From a virus: a DNA stretch of 39,042 nt. Every line of letters starts with the position of its first letter. Position 1 is the stretch's first letter. The position numbers were made by a program, and so were the translations under genes. The notes under the pieces were generated by a model, which was given only the letters and a program-made list of their open reading frames with translations, did no database searches and had not been told where the DNA came from. Below, in pieces: positions 14,897 through 24,327 of this stretch. The stretch covers positions 1 to 39,042 of the IMG/VR virus record IMGVR_UViG_3300026184_000001; one strand, written 5' to 3'.

Positions 14897-16260
14897 CAGT
14901 AGGCCGCCGCGTCGAGGTGGAAGTCGGCCAGCTCGTCGAGGACCGTCTGGGCGTCCGCGTTGCTGATGCCCGGCCCGAGGAGACCGGCGCTGTCGAGGTC
15001 GCCGAGGTCCACGACCTTCAGCGCCAGCGCGCCGACCGAGGCGGCGTCGAACGGCACGAGGGATACGGCGGGGTGCCCGAGGGTCTGGTATCCGCCGGAC
15101 AGCGCCGCCGAGACGCCGGTCCCCGTCGCCTGCCCGCCCTCGTGGGCGCTAATCTGCATGATCGAGCCGTCGTTGAAGATCACGCCGACCTGCTGGATGC
15201 GGTCCCCCGGCTGGATGCCCGTGATCGCCTGCGACCGCGCCACCTGCCCGCCGGACTCGTGATAGACGAAGTACAGGGACGTGTCGGGGAAGTTGTTGTG
15301 CATCTCGCACCGGACGTGCGGGTCGTACCCGCTGGAGTCGTCGCCCAGGCGTATCGTATCCGAGTAGGTCGCCCACACGCCGTGGAAGATGTACTCCCAG
15401 TAGAACGCGAGGCCGGCGGCGGGTAGGTGCTGGAAGGCGTCCCAGTAGACGTTCTGACCGCCGACCTCGGTCGCTCGGGAGAGCGTCGTCGAGCCGTCGC
15501 CCGGTAGCAGGCTCCCGAACCCCGCCTTGTCCTGCACGTTGCAGTAGTGAAGGATCGTCGTGTCGCCGGCCTTGTCGGCGTCCGGGTAGAACTTAATCTG
15601 CCGGAGGTTCCCGCTCGTCCCCGTGAACATAAACCACAGCAGGAACAGGCGGCCGCCGTTCGGGCCGCGCCCCATGTCGACGTAGCCGAAGTCGTCGAGC
15701 GCGAGGGGGCCGTGGTCGGTCACGGTGTAGGTGCTCCAGTCCATCTGGACCTGGTATTCGGACCCCATGCTGTTGTCGCGGATCGCGCCGATCGACCGCC
15801 CAGCACTTACCTCCTCGCAGATACAGACGTACGTCTCCTTGCTCCCCGACAGGTTCCCCGCCCCCTTGTAGATCGCGCCGCCCCCCGACGACCAGGTGAA
15901 CGCGGCCGCCCACCCCTGCATCGCGGCGTCGGCGAAGATCGACGTTGCGGCGACGGCCGAGTAGCTGGAGATATTCCACCCGCTTGCCGTGACGAACTCG
16001 GCCGTATTCCCGACGATGTTGTCCGAGTATCCAGGCTCGACGAGGAGCGCCGGCCTCCGGTACGGGGGCGCGCTCGCCTGCCCGACCAGGTTCTCCCAGT
16101 GCATCCCATACTGACCCGCCCGCGCCTGGTGGTAGAGGCCGTCGCGCCCGAGGACCCACTTCGACGAGTCACGCGAGAAGTGAAACGGCCCGCCGACCTC
16201 GGCCTCGGGGCCGGCGGCGAAGTCGTTGTAGAACAGGACGGACGAGCGAGACAGGGTCAC
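14896..16260 (-). CDS. Tail fibre / receptor-binding protein
   Basis: This 454-residue protein has the organisation of phage fibre tips: RRPALLVEPGYSDNIVGNTA and EFVTASGWNISS resemble the LLVE...N...W segment of fibre proteins with a jelly-roll or concanavalin-like lectin domain, followed by a second beta domain (from about residue 270, with YWEYIFHGVWATYSD) and a short helical end. It likely recognises the host surface. The GTG start has GGGGAGG and overlaps the upstream gene as GTGA. Codons look unlike the neighbours: more GGC for Gly, CGC for Arg, and some ATT and TTA/TTT-type triplets. This suggests separate acquisition of the receptor-binding gene. Confidence 0.75.
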   Translation of the reverse strand: MTLSRSSVLFYNDFAAGPEAEVGGPFHFSRDSSKWVLGRDGLYHQARAGQYGMHWENLVGQASAPPYRRPALLVEPGYSDNIVGNTAEFVTASGWNISSYSAVAATSIFADAAMQGWAAAFTWSSGGGAIYKGAGNLSGSKETYVCICEEVSAGRSIGAIRDNSMGSEYQVQMDWSTYTVTDHGPLALDDFGYVDMGRGPNGGRLFLLWFMFTGTSGNLRQIKFYPDADKAGDTTILHYCNVQDKAGFGSLLPGDGSTTLSRATEVGGQNVYWDAFQHLPAAGLAFYWEYIFHGVWATYSDTIRLGDDSSGYDPHVRCEMHNNFPDTSLYFVYHESGGQVARSQAITGIQPGDRIQQVGVIFNDGSIMQISAHEGGQATGTGVSAALSGGYQTLGHPAVSLVPFDAASVGALALKVVDLGDLDSAGLLGPGISNADAQTVLDELADFHLDAAAY

Positions 16261-16538
16261 GGGAGCCTCCCCAAGCGGTCGGCGTGCTGGATACAGACCG
16301 TGCACACGAAGTCGAGGCCGGGGAAGGCGTCCTGAAGCTCGGGGTGTCGCGTAAGGTCGACCATCTCGTCCGCCCTACGGCGCGGGTTACGGCACCCCGG
16401 ACAGGTGCCGATGAAGGCCTCCGGATCGGAGCGGCCCGGCCGCCGGCCGTGAACGAAGCTCGCGCGAGCGCGCTCGGCCTTCGGGCGGTCGGCGAGCGTC
16501 CGGAGCGGCCTGTGTGTCCAGGGCGTGCGGTCGGCCAT
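16257..16538 (-). CDS. Small zinc-ribbon protein in the tail module (93 aa)
   Basis: Cysteine pairs C46-x2-C49 (GTCPGCRNPRRR) and C79-x2-C82 (FVCTVCIQH) make a zinc ribbon. The N-terminal 40 residues are basic and unstructured. GGAGGG precedes its ATG. It lies between the tail-tip protein and the fibre, an unusual place for a zinc ribbon; it may be a fibre assembly factor or an unrelated insert. No function is known. Confidence 0.68.
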   Translation of the reverse strand: MADRTPWTHRPLRTLADRPKAERARASFVHGRRPGRSDPEAFIGTCPGCRNPRRRADEMVDLTRHPELQDAFPGLDFVCTVCIQHADRLGRLP

Positions 16539-16539
16539 G

Positions 16540-19500
16540 CTACTGTCCCTCCAGCGCCAGGAAGCTGATCAGTCCGTCGTTGATCGCATAGTGCGAGACG
16601 CTCGCGCTCGTGTAGTTCGTGTGATTCGGGTCACAGTCGGCCGATCCGCTCCCGACGCTCGACCCCGGACCCGAAAGGCTCCAGGTCAGCTTGACCCGGA
16701 TGTCGTCGCCGGCTCCGAGCGCGGTCTGTGTGAACTGGATCGAATCCGAGAATGAGTCCGAGTTCGTGGCCGAGTTCCCGTTGGCCGTCACCTGATACGA
16801 CTTCGATCCCTTCGTGACCCAGGAGCCGGACCCGACCTTCGACTGGATCTCGACCACGGCCGTGCATGTCGTAAGGTCGAACTCACCGGGTCCACCCTGG
16901 GCGTAAACGTTCCCCGAGAAGTAGGTCGTGTACTTCCCGTCGACGGCCGTGAAGGACAGGCCGCCGAGCGCGATCGTGCCGCCGTTGGAGTTGATCGTCC
17001 CCGAGGGGAAGTTGTCCTGCCGCCCGGTCGTCGACGTCCGATCCTGAAACTCCAGGAGCATATCGAAGCCGAGTTCGTCGAGGTTCTCGGGCTCGGCGAC
17101 GAGCCAATGTTTCGCGCCCGACCCGATCGACGGATGGTAGGTATAGGGCGGCGGTCCGAACAGGACGGCCGGCGTCGACCCGAAGCCGCCGGAGATCACG
17201 GTCGTAAAGTCGACCGCGTCGCCGTCCTTCGCCGTACCGAGGATGATCCCGCGAGCGATCTTCCGGAGCGTCCCCGAGACTTCGACCGATGCCGTCTCGT
17301 CGAGCGCCCCGGAACTGGCGAGCCGCGCGATTTTGTTCACGACCGAGATGTCGTCGGTCGACAGGAGTCCCGACTGGATCCGCTTCGTGGCCGCCTCGAT
17401 CAGCTTCGTCATTCCGTCGTCGGACATGACATCGACGAACGCCTTCGGCGTGCTCGGTGCCGTCCCGCCGAAGCCCTGGAAGACCTGCGGCTCGCGGCCG
17501 ATCGCGTGCGGGCCGTAGCGCGCCCCTGTGTGCACCCCGTCGAGGTCCCAGTTTCGGCCCGAACCCGGAACGTCCGGACGGAAGCGACCGTCGCCCCCGA
17601 TCCCCTCCAGGACCGGCGGGATCGTACGGAAGGCGTGCTCCCCCTCCGGACTCCCCGAGAGGCCCGTGTCCCTGGGAACGACCTCCAGTTCGACGTCCTC
17701 GGTGTAGTCGCGGGTGACGGCCACGTCGAAGGGGACGGCCGCGTAGGACGACCACGAGCCTTGCGCGGAACCCGGACCGTTGACCCTGTACTTCGCCTCC
17801 AGGTTGGCCGTGCCGCCCTCGCCCGCGACCGCGTCGACCGTGTAGGTCAGCGTCGAGGTCGAGAACGACTTCCGGGTGAAGGTCGCCTTCGGCGGGAGGC
17901 CGATGTCTCCAGCCAGGATGTCGTCCCAGGTGATCGACCGCCGGGCCGTCGCGAGAGGCGTCGCCGAGTTCGTGGACGTGTAGACCTCGACGTAGACGTA
18001 GAGGGTGTCGCCCTTCATGATCGTGTCGACGGGCGCGACCGAGCCGTCCCCGTTCGCGTCCAGGGTCTTCGTCGAGTACGGGTCGCCAGGGCCGGGGAAG
18101 CTCGCGGTCGACGTGTAGTAGCGAGCGTGGTCACACGACGAGGCCCCATCGATCTCCAGCGCGACGTCCCCGGTCGTCCGGTCGAGACGAAGGTCGAGGA
18201 CGAGGTTCGGGCTCGGAGGCCTCGCCCCCAGGTTCTTCGGGATGTAGTAGAGCGCGTGTTCGATCCAGGAGGTCGGCGACGAGTCCGTGTAGCCCGCGCC
18301 CCTGTGGATCAGGCGGAAGAACTTCGATTGCTGGAGGACTTCCAGGCCCCGCTTCAGATAGGTGTACTGGGTCGTCCCGGCCGGTAGAAGGATCTCCGAG
18401 ATGGTCGCGAGGTCGGGGTTCCCAGGGTTCCCCGCGTCCTCGTCGGCGACCTGGAGGACGAGCGGGATCGACGGGTCGGCCGCGTAGACCCAGAAGGCGA
18501 CGCCGATCTTGCTGTAGTCGACCTCCTGGCCGTAGGCGACGAAGATCGGGTCGAGCCCGAGCGGACGCGGGGCCGTCTCGGTCCCCGTCCCGCCGCCGGC
18601 GGTCCCCGCCGTCCACGTCCCGGTCGCGGTCGTCCCCACGCCGCCGACCTCGTCGACCTGGACGACGTCGATCTGATAGGCGTCGCCAGCGGTCGTCCCC
18701 CGGACCTCGTAGACCTCGGAGCCGGCCGCCAGGAGGACAGGGTCGCGGGCCTCGCCGGTCGTCGTGTCCGTGACCGTCACCTTCACCCGGAGGTCGGAGT
18801 CGCCCACGGTCCACGACCACTTCGACCGCGTCCCCGTGTTCGTCTCCTGTGTGAGCCCGGTCACGGCCGCGATCGCGCCTGTGTCGACGTACCCGTTCGG
18901 CGTGGGATAGACCCAGTCGGAGAAGACCATCTTCGGCGACTCGGTCCGGGCGCGCGTCCAGATTCGCTTCCCCGCCCCGATCGCGTAGGCCTTCGGTTCC
19001 TGGGTCCCGCCGGCGACCTTCGATCCCATGAAGCGCCACCCCGCGTCGTCGTCGGCCGGCCGCACCCCGACACTCGTGTCCGTCACGTTGTACTCGACGA
19101 CGGCCGGCCCGTCGGCGTCCGCCGTGACGGCCTGTGTGATCGTGTAGGCGAGGTCCGTCCCCTGGGCGGCCGTCGGGTCGCCGGACGGGAAGGTCGGGGC
19201 CGTGGCGATCGCCGCGTCGAACAGGTCGAGGAACCGAACCTCGACGACCCCGCGCTTCGGGGTCACGCCGATCGCCTGCATCACGCGAGCGCCGCCCCTG
19301 ACGTTCGTCCTCGGATCCGGGAGGACGTCGGCCTGGACCTCCAGGAAGTCGCCGGGCGTGATCGCCTGTACGACCGCCTCGGAGCGCCGGAGGGGGAGTC
19401 GGAGGTACTCCGGGCCGCGCGAGAACGGGACGCGGTAGACCTGGGCGACCTTCGCGAGCCGGTCCTGGATCCCCCGACCCGTTTCGGTCGTGGTCGACCG

Positions 19501-21078
19501 GAAGCCGATCGCGTCGATCTCGTACTTCGACTGTGGGAGCGTCGGGTCCCCGACGTCGAGGATCTGGAACGGGACCTCCTTCGACTCGACGAGGAAGGGA
19601 GAGACGTCCGGGTACTCGCCCTTCGTCTCGACCTCCGAGACGTCCTGGAACTCGTCCAGGTAGTAGGTGAAGTCGATCCGCGTTATCGCGTCGTCCCTGG
19701 AGTGCTCCCAGGCCGGCGTCTCGTCCTGGGCGACCATCGCCTGTGTGATCTGCGGGAGGCCCGACGCGGTCGCCTTCGGGGGCGTCCGTAGGTCCGTGAA
19801 GACAGCCTCCCCCGAGGCGTTCAGGTACAGGCCGAACCCGTAGGGCTTGAACAGGTGTTCGCGGAGCCACTTCCACTTATCGTCGGGCGGCTCCCGGATC
19901 AGGCCTCGGAACGTGCCGAAGCTCGGGTCGTTCTCCAGGTTGTCCGGATCGATGTAGCTGAACGAGCGGAAATGCGACCCGTCCAGCTTCAGGAGGTCGA
20001 AGTCGCCGTCCAGGAGGTCCTTCGCGAGCCGGACCGGGTGGACGTCCTCGATCAGGATGGGCGTGTCCTTCGTCGGCTTCCGCCCCGACTCCAACCAGAA
20101 GTCGACCGAGGCCCCGTCGGGCGGGAGCGCGAGGTACTGGGGGTCGGACGAGTCCAGTTCCGTGATCCCGATCGACGTGACCCGGTGTTGGCCGGCCTCG
20201 GTGTCCTCCGTCCCGATCGCGCCGAAGGCCGTCCCGAAGATCCCCGTCCCGAACCCGGCCAGGAGCGAGAACTGTCCGGACTCCCCGGAGCGCGCTCCGC
20301 TCGTGATCGTCGCGTTCACCTTGATCGGCGAGGGCGGGGAGATGATGGAGATCCCCGTGTCCGTCCCCAGGTTCGACCCGGCGACCGACTCGGCCTCGTC
20401 GTGGAGGGCCTTCGTCACCACGAGCCGCTCCAGGAGATCGTCCGGGAGGGAGCCGACGTCGACCTCCAGGCGAGCCGGGACGAGGCCGGGGTTCTTCGTC
20501 GTCGACGGGATCTTCGACACGGTCTTCGCGTCGGCCCAGGTGAACGGGAGGCCGATCGGGAGAAGCGGACAGGCGTGGGCGTAGGTGATCGACGAGTGCG
20601 GCCGACCGTAGAACGTCGGGATCTTCAGGTCGCCCTTCAGGTCCCGGATCGTCAACGCGAAGACCGCCCGCGACTTCAGGGACGGTGCGTTGATACGGCC
20701 GGTGAAGTAGTCGGCCCAGGTCGCGCCGCCGTCCAGGGATTCCTCGACGAGGACCTTCTGACCGCCGATCTGCGGCTCGCCGTCCGCGTCCCCGACGAAG
20801 GCCGTGACCCATCTCTCCAGGTTCGACGTCGTCCGATCGAGACGCACGTCGAGAAGCTGGATCCGGATCTGGCCGGTGTCCGTGTTGCGGTCCTTCGGGC
20901 CGAACTCGCCCGCGCGCCCCTCCGGGAAGCTCATGTACGGTTGGAAGCCGGCCACCCCCCGAGCGGTCGCCACCTGGAAGGGGTCGGAGTGTACGGCCCC
21001 GGCCGCCGGCGTGAGGGCCGTCGTCATGGCCTCGTCGGAGTAGATCGTCAGCCGGTAGATCGCGTCGAAGCTGGACAC
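16540..21078 (-). CDS. Tail tip / central fibre protein (1512 aa)
   Basis: This is the largest protein in the genome and follows the tape measure and a distal tail protein, the usual place of the tip attachment protein J or baseplate hub. The first 600 residues, with WADYFTGRINAP, ALTIRDLKGDLKIP and DFLEVQADVLPDP, look like hub domains that close the tail tube. Residues about 650-1130 are beta-rich repeats of fibronectin III character (KWSWTVGDSDLRVKVTVTDT, TYTVDAVAGEGGTANLEAKY). The last 380 residues include helix-rich ISVVNKIARLASSGAL and a C-terminal beta domain. It probably mediates adsorption with the downstream fibre. The start is GTG, one base after the previous stop. Confidence 0.8.
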   Translation of the reverse strand: MSSFDAIYRLTIYSDEAMTTALTPAAGAVHSDPFQVATARGVAGFQPYMSFPEGRAGEFGPKDRNTDTGQIRIQLLDVRLDRTTSNLERWVTAFVGDADGEPQIGGQKVLVEESLDGGATWADYFTGRINAPSLKSRAVFALTIRDLKGDLKIPTFYGRPHSSITYAHACPLLPIGLPFTWADAKTVSKIPSTTKNPGLVPARLEVDVGSLPDDLLERLVVTKALHDEAESVAGSNLGTDTGISIISPPSPIKVNATITSGARSGESGQFSLLAGFGTGIFGTAFGAIGTEDTEAGQHRVTSIGITELDSSDPQYLALPPDGASVDFWLESGRKPTKDTPILIEDVHPVRLAKDLLDGDFDLLKLDGSHFRSFSYIDPDNLENDPSFGTFRGLIREPPDDKWKWLREHLFKPYGFGLYLNASGEAVFTDLRTPPKATASGLPQITQAMVAQDETPAWEHSRDDAITRIDFTYYLDEFQDVSEVETKGEYPDVSPFLVESKEVPFQILDVGDPTLPQSKYEIDAIGFRSTTTETGRGIQDRLAKVAQVYRVPFSRGPEYLRLPLRRSEAVVQAITPGDFLEVQADVLPDPRTNVRGGARVMQAIGVTPKRGVVEVRFLDLFDAAIATAPTFPSGDPTAAQGTDLAYTITQAVTADADGPAVVEYNVTDTSVGVRPADDDAGWRFMGSKVAGGTQEPKAYAIGAGKRIWTRARTESPKMVFSDWVYPTPNGYVDTGAIAAVTGLTQETNTGTRSKWSWTVGDSDLRVKVTVTDTTTGEARDPVLLAAGSEVYEVRGTTAGDAYQIDVVQVDEVGGVGTTATGTWTAGTAGGGTGTETAPRPLGLDPIFVAYGQEVDYSKIGVAFWVYAADPSIPLVLQVADEDAGNPGNPDLATISEILLPAGTTQYTYLKRGLEVLQQSKFFRLIHRGAGYTDSSPTSWIEHALYYIPKNLGARPPSPNLVLDLRLDRTTGDVALEIDGASSCDHARYYTSTASFPGPGDPYSTKTLDANGDGSVAPVDTIMKGDTLYVYVEVYTSTNSATPLATARRSITWDDILAGDIGLPPKATFTRKSFSTSTLTYTVDAVAGEGGTANLEAKYRVNGPGSAQGSWSSYAAVPFDVAVTRDYTEDVELEVVPRDTGLSGSPEGEHAFRTIPPVLEGIGGDGRFRPDVPGSGRNWDLDGVHTGARYGPHAIGREPQVFQGFGGTAPSTPKAFVDVMSDDGMTKLIEAATKRIQSGLLSTDDISVVNKIARLASSGALDETASVEVSGTLRKIARGIILGTAKDGDAVDFTTVISGGFGSTPAVLFGPPPYTYHPSIGSGAKHWLVAEPENLDELGFDMLLEFQDRTSTTGRQDNFPSGTINSNGGTIALGGLSFTAVDGKYTTYFSGNVYAQGGPGEFDLTTCTAVVEIQSKVGSGSWVTKGSKSYQVTANGNSATNSDSFSDSIQFTQTALGAGDDIRVKLTWSLSGPGSSVGSGSADCDPNHTNYTSASVSHYAINDGLISFLALEGQ

Positions 21079-21079
21079 G

Positions 21080-21541
21080 TCAGTACCAGTTGAAGGCGGT
21101 ATCGTCGTCGGACTTCGCGACGAACCTCGGGATCTGTTTCAGGCCGGTGTTCTTCTCGTGGCCGTACTGGGCCGAGCGCGGCTTCAGGAGGATGCACGAC
21201 TTCTTCGTGGCCGCGTCCTTGTCCGGGTAGAGGTCGAACACGCCGGCGTCCCAGGCCCAGGCGAGGAAAGCCGCCCACCCGTTCGCCTCCTGCCACCCGG
21301 TCGCCGTGTACCCGAACGCGGTCAGGTTCGTCAACGGGACGTGACGGACCGTGAACTCGACGAGGTAGATCGTGCCGCCGTCCCAAGCGTCCACCATGCC
21401 GGACGGGAACCTGTGGATCTCCGACGAGTCGTACGGCTCCGGGTAGTCCTGGGGCGTGTCCGGGGGACCGGGGAAGATGATCGTGTTCCCCAGGGCGTCG
21501 CCCCACACGATCTTCGGCACGTTGAATCTGAAGTCGGACAC
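21080..21541 (-). CDS. Distal tail protein, hypothetical (153 aa)
   Basis: The position between tape measure and tip protein is that of a distal tail or tail-assembly protein. It starts like the tip protein (MSDFRFNVPKIVWGD; the tip is MSSFDAIYRL), with beta strands IYLVEFTVRH and a hydrophobic AAFLAWAWDAGVFDLYPD segment. It resembles small Dit-like tail proteins only in size and location. GTG start, one base after the tape-measure stop. No motif identifies an enzyme. Confidence 0.68.
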   Translation of the reverse strand: MSDFRFNVPKIVWGDALGNTIIFPGPPDTPQDYPEPYDSSEIHRFPSGMVDAWDGGTIYLVEFTVRHVPLTNLTAFGYTATGWQEANGWAAFLAWAWDAGVFDLYPDKDAATKKSCILLKPRSAQYGHEKNTGLKQIPRFVAKSDDDTAFNWY

Positions 21542-21542
21542 G

Positions 21543-23444
21543 TCAGCCTCCCTCGATAACGATGTCTCGGTCGCCCAACTGGGAGAGGGCGGCCGAGAGT
21601 GCGCGGGCCTGCCTCGGGTCGTTCATGTCCAGGAGCCCGCCCACGACCTTGATCGTCCCCGGCGGCTTCTTCGCGTTCCCCGCTCCCTCGACCTGGGAGT
21701 TCGCCGCGTTCGCCGCCGCGCCCCCGGCCGCGCCTCCCGCGCCCCCGCCACCCGAGACGGCCGCCGCCGCGCCTCCCAGGGCCGCCGCGAGCCCGAACAT
21801 GAGGCCCGCCGCGACCGTGTATTGCTTGGCCGCCGCGAAGCCGCGCGGGTCCCCGAGGATTCCCTGGGCGAGCGCGCCCGCCGCCTCGGCGAGGTAGAAC
21901 GCGCCCTTCCCGGCCGCCATCTTCGCGAGCGCGCCCAGGAAGCCGTCGCGCATCCCGTCGGCCGCCAAGATCGCCCCGGCCAGGGCACCCGAGAAGGCCT
22001 TCGACGCGGTATCGCCGAAGTTCAGCATCGCCTTCCCCGCGTCGACGCCGGCGTGCTGGACGTTGATGATCTGATCCTGGAGGTCCTTCAGGTGCTTCGG
22101 GGCGTCAGCGAGCCCGGAGGTCGCCAGGGTATCGACGGTCCCCAGGGAGCGCGACGACTGGGGTGTGATCGGACCCTTCACCCAGTCGGGCACGCTTCCG
22201 CCGCCCCCGCCGCCACCCCCGCCGCCGGCCTGGGCCGCACGTTCGGCCTGATCGGCGACGCCCTTCGCCGCGTTCTGGGCGCGGCCGGCCGCCTGATGCG
22301 CGTCCTCCCAGGCCCCGGCGAGGTCCTTCACCGAGTCCACCCCGTCCATGATGTTGGCCTTCATCGCCTCCAGGGACGTGTTCGCGTCCCGGAAGAAGGC
22401 CTGGGCGGGGAGCCGCTCGATCCGGAAGTCGAAGTTCACGCCGGGGATCTTGTTGATCCCGTCGAGGACCTTGTTCAGGCCGTCGATCGCGAGGTTCACG
22501 AGCGTCGAGACGTGGCCCAGGAACTCGGAGGTCGCCACGCGGATGAAGTTCCCGATCGCCTGCCCCGTGTTGAACGCGAGCCGGGTCAGGGTCACGAAGA
22601 CCTGTCCGACGAACTTCCCGGACTGGATCGCGAAGTCGACCCAGGCGGCGATCTGGGAGCGGTTCCGCTTGATCGCCTCCGTCCACCCGTAGAGCTTCTC
22701 GGTCAGGGTCGTCGCGTCCTCGTTCAGCGTGCCGGCCGTGACGATCACGCCGCCCAGTTGTTCCTCCAGGTCGCCCCAGGCGTTCCCCAGTTGCTTCAGC
22801 CGGCCCCGGACGCCCTTCGCCCTGTCCTCGGCGGCCCGGAAGAAGTTGACCGTCTCGGGGAAAAGCTGATTCACCTTCTCCTGGGCGGACGCCGTCACGT
22901 CCAGTTCGATCCCGTACCGGACGAGAGCGTTCGTGCTGGACCGGAGAGTCTTCCCGAGCAACTGGGCGGCCCGCTCGGTGTCGCCGTTGAAGAACTGATC
23001 GGCGAGGCCGACGACGATCTTCTGGGCCTTCTTCAGGCCCTCCGGGTTCAGCGCCGGCACCATCCGGGAGAGGGCGGCCGTGGCCGCGATGATCGACTCG
23101 TCGCCCTGGGTCGTCGCGTGCTGGAGCGCGGTCGCGTTCTCGGTCAGGAGCTTCAGGGCCTCGGACCCGTCGTGGCCCGCGTCGATCAGCGCGCCCCGGA
23201 GCCGGTTCACGGCTTCCTCCTGGATCCCGAACTTCTCGACGAACTTCTGGGCGAGCCGCTCCAGGACCGCCCCGGCGGCCAGTCCCGCGATCGCGCCCCG
23301 GACGGAGAAGACCGCCGCGCGGAGCCGGGCGAACCGCTCCCGCGTCCGCGCCGCGAAGCCACGGAGGCCGCGTTCGGTCTTCTTCAGGACCGCCCCGGTC
23401 AGGTCCTTCGCCTTCACGACCAGGGACAGAACCGTCTCGCCCAT
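21543..23444 (-). CDS. Tape measure protein
   Basis: A long helical protein (633 aa) placed right after the tail chaperones. The N terminus is helix-rich with a hydrophobic RGAIAGLAAGAVLERLA segment; the middle has many amphipathic helices; a linker of about ten consecutive glycines occurs near residue 430; the C-terminal part has hydrophobic Ala/Gly helices (GLMFGLAAALGGAAAAV). These are usual tape-measure traits. At the known relation of about 0.15 nm per residue the tail would be near 95 nm, a flexible siphovirus tail. TAGGAG precedes the ATG. No lysozyme or peptidase motif is evident. Confidence 0.9.
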   Translation of the reverse strand: MGETVLSLVVKAKDLTGAVLKKTERGLRGFAARTRERFARLRAAVFSVRGAIAGLAAGAVLERLAQKFVEKFGIQEEAVNRLRGALIDAGHDGSEALKLLTENATALQHATTQGDESIIAATAALSRMVPALNPEGLKKAQKIVVGLADQFFNGDTERAAQLLGKTLRSSTNALVRYGIELDVTASAQEKVNQLFPETVNFFRAAEDRAKGVRGRLKQLGNAWGDLEEQLGGVIVTAGTLNEDATTLTEKLYGWTEAIKRNRSQIAAWVDFAIQSGKFVGQVFVTLTRLAFNTGQAIGNFIRVATSEFLGHVSTLVNLAIDGLNKVLDGINKIPGVNFDFRIERLPAQAFFRDANTSLEAMKANIMDGVDSVKDLAGAWEDAHQAAGRAQNAAKGVADQAERAAQAGGGGGGGGGGSVPDWVKGPITPQSSRSLGTVDTLATSGLADAPKHLKDLQDQIINVQHAGVDAGKAMLNFGDTASKAFSGALAGAILAADGMRDGFLGALAKMAAGKGAFYLAEAAGALAQGILGDPRGFAAAKQYTVAAGLMFGLAAALGGAAAAVSGGGGAGGAAGGAAANAANSQVEGAGNAKKPPGTIKVVGGLLDMNDPRQARALSAALSQLGDRDIVIEGG

Positions 23445-23446
23445 TG

Positions 23447-23827
23447 TCAGCTCCTACCGTTGCGGGTCTTCGCCTGGAAGGCCTGGAATCCTGGGAACGC
23501 CTCGTCGAGGACGACCCCGACCTTCCGGCTCGCCTCGGCCTTCGTCTCGGCGAACGCGACGTCGATCGCGATCCCGATCCCCTGGGACAGGATCAGGCGG
23601 TCGTTCGCCCAGGTCGCGGGGAGGTCGCCGGCCAGGGCGTAGAACAACCTCCAGGGGATGCACCCGTCCCTCGTCCGGAGGTCCTCCCGCGTTGTGATCG
23701 TGTTCCATCCGAAATACAGGTGGGGGCCGAAGCGGTCGATGAAGTGCGCGACCGTGACCCGCTCCAGGTCGGCCTCGGTATGATCGGCCCGCTCCAGGTA
23801 CTCGGGCCGGAGGGCTTGCGTCGTCAG
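23447..23827 (-). CDS. Tail assembly chaperone, T-type downstream frame
   Basis: This frame (126 aa from CTG) directly follows the first tail chaperone and precedes the tape measure. That is the place of the lambda GT extension. It has no ATG or GTG; the only canonical start is a TTG that would leave 66 residues. It can be entered by CTG at 23827-23825, overlapping the previous stop as CTGA, or by -1 frameshifting from the upstream gene, for example at GGGGAAG (23857-23851). The product, with VTVAHFIDRFGPHLYFGW and CIPWRLFYALAGDLP, fits a tape-measure-binding chaperone. Confidence 0.78.
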   Translation of the reverse strand: MTTQALRPEYLERADHTEADLERVTVAHFIDRFGPHLYFGWNTITTREDLRTRDGCIPWRLFYALAGDLPATWANDRLILSQGIGIAIDVAFAETKAEASRKVGVVLDEAFPGFQAFQAKTRNGRS

Positions 23828-24327
23828 TTCAGGCCAGTCCTCCGCGTCACCTTCCCCGTCCGCACGAGGTCCACGGTGTCCCGGAGGTTCCACCCTTCCT
23901 CCCGGACCTTGTCCGCCACCTGTTCGACCGCTCCCGCCCAGGCCTCCGGGAGATCCTTCAGGTCCGCCCCGTTCGCCCTCGCCTGGGAAATGAAAAAATC
24001 CGCGACGACCGCCTCCTGGACCGGCCGAGGAAGCCGCCGAACCTTGTCGGGGGGGATCCGTTGCGCCACACAGAAGTCCCACAGGGCCTTCTCGGCGGCC
24101 TTCGGTTGGGCGTCCTCCGGGAGGTCGTCCAGCGCCATGAAGCGCGCTCGGAACGCCTCAAACTCCGGGTGGGACAGGAGCCGTCCGACGTACTTCTTCC
24201 GCTCGGGGTCGAGGTTCACCGCTGGGAGAAGGTTCACGAGCCGGACGAGGATCCGCCCGACGACGCCCCTCCGGACGACGATGGAGGGACGCCGAAGGGC
24301 GTCCTCGTAGGCGACCGCGTCGATCAC
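23824..24327 (-). CDS. Tail assembly chaperone, G-type
   Basis: A 167-residue helical protein between the major tail protein and the tape measure, the usual G position. MIDAVAYEDALRRPSIVVRR opens the protein, followed by DPERKKYVGRLLSHPEFEAF and several amphipathic helices. It would coat the tape measure during tail assembly. It starts with GTG in a GTGA overlap with the tail protein. Its end, RTGKVTRRTGLN, lies over the open -1 frame of the T-type extension. A TTT-TTC pair (23996-23990) stands out because TTT is rare in this genome. Confidence 0.78.
   Translation of the reverse strand: MIDAVAYEDALRRPSIVVRRGVVGRILVRLVNLLPAVNLDPERKKYVGRLLSHPEFEAFRARFMALDDLPEDAQPKAAEKALWDFCVAQRIPPDKVRRLPRPVQEAVVADFFISQARANGADLKDLPEAWAGAVEQVADKVREEGWNLRDTVDLVRTGKVTRRTGLN

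Noticed and set aside
22195-22230. Run of CCG/CCC triplets resembling a simple repeat
   Set aside because: It is the in-frame polyglycine linker of the tape measure protein, not a separate element.
21456-23642. 728-codon plus-strand frame opposite the tape measure gene
   Set aside because: It results from the third-position G/C bias of the tape measure gene and shows no protein motif.
23990-23996. Slippery-type T-TTT-TTC heptamer in the tail chaperone gene
   Set aside because: It is in frame and looks canonical for -1 slippage, but G-frame coding character continues for another 130 bases while the -1 frame there is Gly/Arg/Pro-rich, so a slip this early is unlikely.
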